Assembly: GCF_009377345.1 (NCBI RefSeq)
Contig: NZ_WBSL01000007.1
Location: 36,232-100,231, forward strand
Source: Deinococcus terrestris
GTDB taxonomy: Bacteria > Deinococcota > Deinococci > Deinococcales > Deinococcaceae
Direction of reading: 5' to 3'
Length of the DNA: 64,000 nucleotides
Numbering within the stretch: position 1 is the stretch's first letter; each line of letters starts with the position of its first letter. The notes under the pieces were generated by a model. It saw only the letters and a program-made list of their open reading frames with translations, was not told the origin of the DNA and searched no databases. A program made the translations under genes and the position numbers. This document shows, one piece after another, positions 62,994 to 64,000 of the stretch.

Positions 62994-63417
62994 TTGACGG
63001 TTTGCCCAAAAGGGCCTTGCTCTGGGGTTGCCATTGAAATGCAGGAGGCAGGGGGCAGTCATCTATGCCGAGTTCTGCTCGCCAGCGTGCACCGAGGCCT
63101 ACAAGGTCCAGCTCGCGCATCTGCGGGCCAGTCACCTCGAACAGGTCTATGGGGAGCGGCTGTGCGACGCGGGCCTGGCCTTCGTGCCGCAGTACCCGCT
63201 CGGCCCCTACGTGGTGGACCTGGCCTTCCCGCAGGTGCGGTTGCTGGTGGAGGTAGACGGCGAGGTGTACCACGCTGGTCCCCGAACACAGATGCACGAT
63301 GATTGCAAGGACGCCCTGGCCGCTGTCGGAGGCTGGTGCCTGTTGTTGGGCGAACGTCTCGAAGAGGCCGTTCGCTGGGTGGTCGAGGCATTTCAAGGAT
63401 GGGAGTCTTCGTCCTGA
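62994..63417 (+). pseudogene. DUF559/Vsr-like endonuclease, N-terminal frameshift
   Basis: The frame ending at 63417 encodes GAVIYAEFCSPACTEAYKVQ, LCDAGLAFVPQYPLGPYVVD, LAFPQVRLLVEVDGEVYHAG and LLLGERLEEAVRWVVEAF, a small PD-(D/E)xK-like domain of the DUF559 type. Its start is poor (TTG 63028). The adjacent frame gives TVCPKGPCSGVAIEMQEAG, which would supply the other half of a Cys-type zinc finger, and the two join at a G-run (63050-63054). One base fewer would restore a longer protein. It may be a pseudogene or a sequencing slip. Confidence 0.6.
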
Positions 63418-63563
63418 ACCGACTGACCGGGAACAGGGGTTGACAATCAGCGTCCGGGGGCGTGATCGATGTCCCCATGCTCTTCGTCGCCGGAGGGCAT
63501 GGCCACGACGTATATCTTGTACGCGGAGGAGCGGCCAAACACGTTGTTGATATCGTTGCTGCC

Positions 63564-63935
63564 GTGAAGCGTGTTCTTGTGATCGGCAGTCCCGGCGCTG
63601 GGAAGAGCACATTTTCCATCCAGTTGGCTGCGAAGACGGGCCTGCCGCTCGTCCACTTGGATGACGTCTATTGGAAGCCCGGCTGGGTACGGCCGGCCAA
63701 AGCCGAATGGGTGCACCTGGTCGAACAGTTGACCGCCGCAGATGCTTGGATTCTTGATGGGAATTACACCAGCACCCTGAAGCAGCGTGCCGCGCTTGCA
63801 GATGAAGTCATTGTCCTGAGGTACTCGCGCCTCTTGTGCCTGTACCGCGCGGTCACACGGGCCTTGTTCAATCGGTACTGCTCCAGGAAATCCTTCAAGC
63901 AGCGTTGCGAGACTTCGCCGCTTCCAGCAGCTTAG
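63564..63935 (+). pseudogene. P-loop nucleotide kinase-like (topology-modulation type), C-terminus replaced by IS end
   Basis: A 123-codon frame from GTG 63564. The Walker A is VLVIGSPGAGKSTFSIQLA, followed by LPLVHLDDVYWKPGWVRP and WILDGNYTSTL, the FlaR/adenylate-kinase-like 'topology modulation' pattern, and VIVLRYSRLLCLYRAVTRAL. Family members are about 170-180 residues. From about residue 110 the sequence (KSFKQRCETSPLPAA) comes from the end of an IS3-type transposase gene on the opposite strand. The kinase gene was therefore cut by insertion of that element. Confidence 0.7.
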
Positions 63936-64000
63936 CCCAGGGGCAGGCGTACCCCAGAGCTGAGTGAAGCCGGACCTGGTTGTACCAGTCACGAAATTTG
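63895..64000 (-). mobile_element. IS3-family transposase (OrfB) C-terminal end, cut by window edge
   Basis: On the minus strand the window edge starts KFRDWYNQVRLHSALGYACP followed by WAKLLEAAKSRNAA and a stop at 63895. The YNxxRxHSALGY block is the C-terminal signature of IS3-family DDE transposases. Only about 34 residues are visible. The element's end must lie between the stop and the kinase sequence (about 63880-63895); a terminal repeat could not be fixed. Confidence 0.85.

Noticed and set aside
1..64000. CRISPR array, tRNA or rRNA genes
   Set aside because: No regularly spaced direct repeats, and no tRNA cloverleaf or rRNA-like stretches were recognised by eye. A tRNA scan would be needed to exclude single tRNAs.

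Overview
The window is GC-rich bacterial chromosome or large-plasmid DNA, most consistent with the genus Deinococcus. This rests on family content rather than a search: a UvrA2-type excinuclease without a uvrB neighbour, SARP-type regulators, a release-factor-like baeRF protein, META-domain repeats, hairpin-forming small repeats at stop codons and many decayed genes. No rRNA, tRNA or CRISPR array was seen.

Layout. (1) 1-17044: a surface polysaccharide locus on the + strand, with one LCP ligase gene in reverse. It holds a glycosyltransferase end, a DegT aminotransferase, a CapD/WbpM-like dehydratase without membrane helices, a Wzz/Wzc-like protein with a broken Walker A, a WbaP-type initiating transferase, a Wzx flippase, three GT2 glycosyltransferases, rmlBACD for dTDP-rhamnose, a Wzy-like polymerase and an unknown membrane-anchored protein. 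Most junctions overlap by 1-14 bases. Its interior is visibly more AT-rich. (2) 17044-25300: scattered single genes and decay: an ATPase fragment, an orphan ketol-acid reductoisomerase, a ruined methionine ABC transporter (metN and metI broken, metQ intact), a SARP regulator and a baeRF protein. (3) 25380-38820: UvrA2, an MFS transporter, a hydrolase, SufU/SufS, a triple META protein, a Usp/isochorismatase pair, a hemerythrin-like protein, a collapsed NarK, an FmdE-like protein and several pseudogenes. (4) 39296-41696: two divergent tyrosine-recombinase genes, one lacking its catalytic residues, facing away from an AT-richer spacer with inverted repeats. (5) 42089-54429: NagA, a membrane/phospholipase D fusion, a four-gene glycine-betaine-type ABC operon joined entirely by GTGA overlaps, a C26 peptidase pair and a 1139-residue PAS/GAF histidine kinase.

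(6) 54779-62592: a complete 7.8-kb Tn3-family transposon with 38-bp inverted repeats. It carries a TnpI-like tyrosine recombinase at one end and TnpA at the other. Between them lie two MerR regulators, a DUF5946-like protein, a frameshifted glyoxalase flanked by its own 25-bp inverted repeats, and a DUF2268-like metalloprotease behind a perfect MerR-type operator. Its two flanks are pieces of different genes with no target duplication, so the locus has been rearranged. (7) 62593-64000: a truncated 5'-nucleotidase, a frameshifted DUF559-like endonuclease, a P-loop kinase cut by an IS3-type element and the start of that element.

The polysaccharide genes plausibly form one assembly line: sugar nucleotides from Rml, DegT and CapD; lipid-linked initiation by the WbaP-like enzyme; extension by the GTs; flipping by Wzx; polymerisation by Wzy; length control by the Wzz-like protein; attachment by LCP. 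The rest of the window looks like an accessory region where transposition and gene decay are active.
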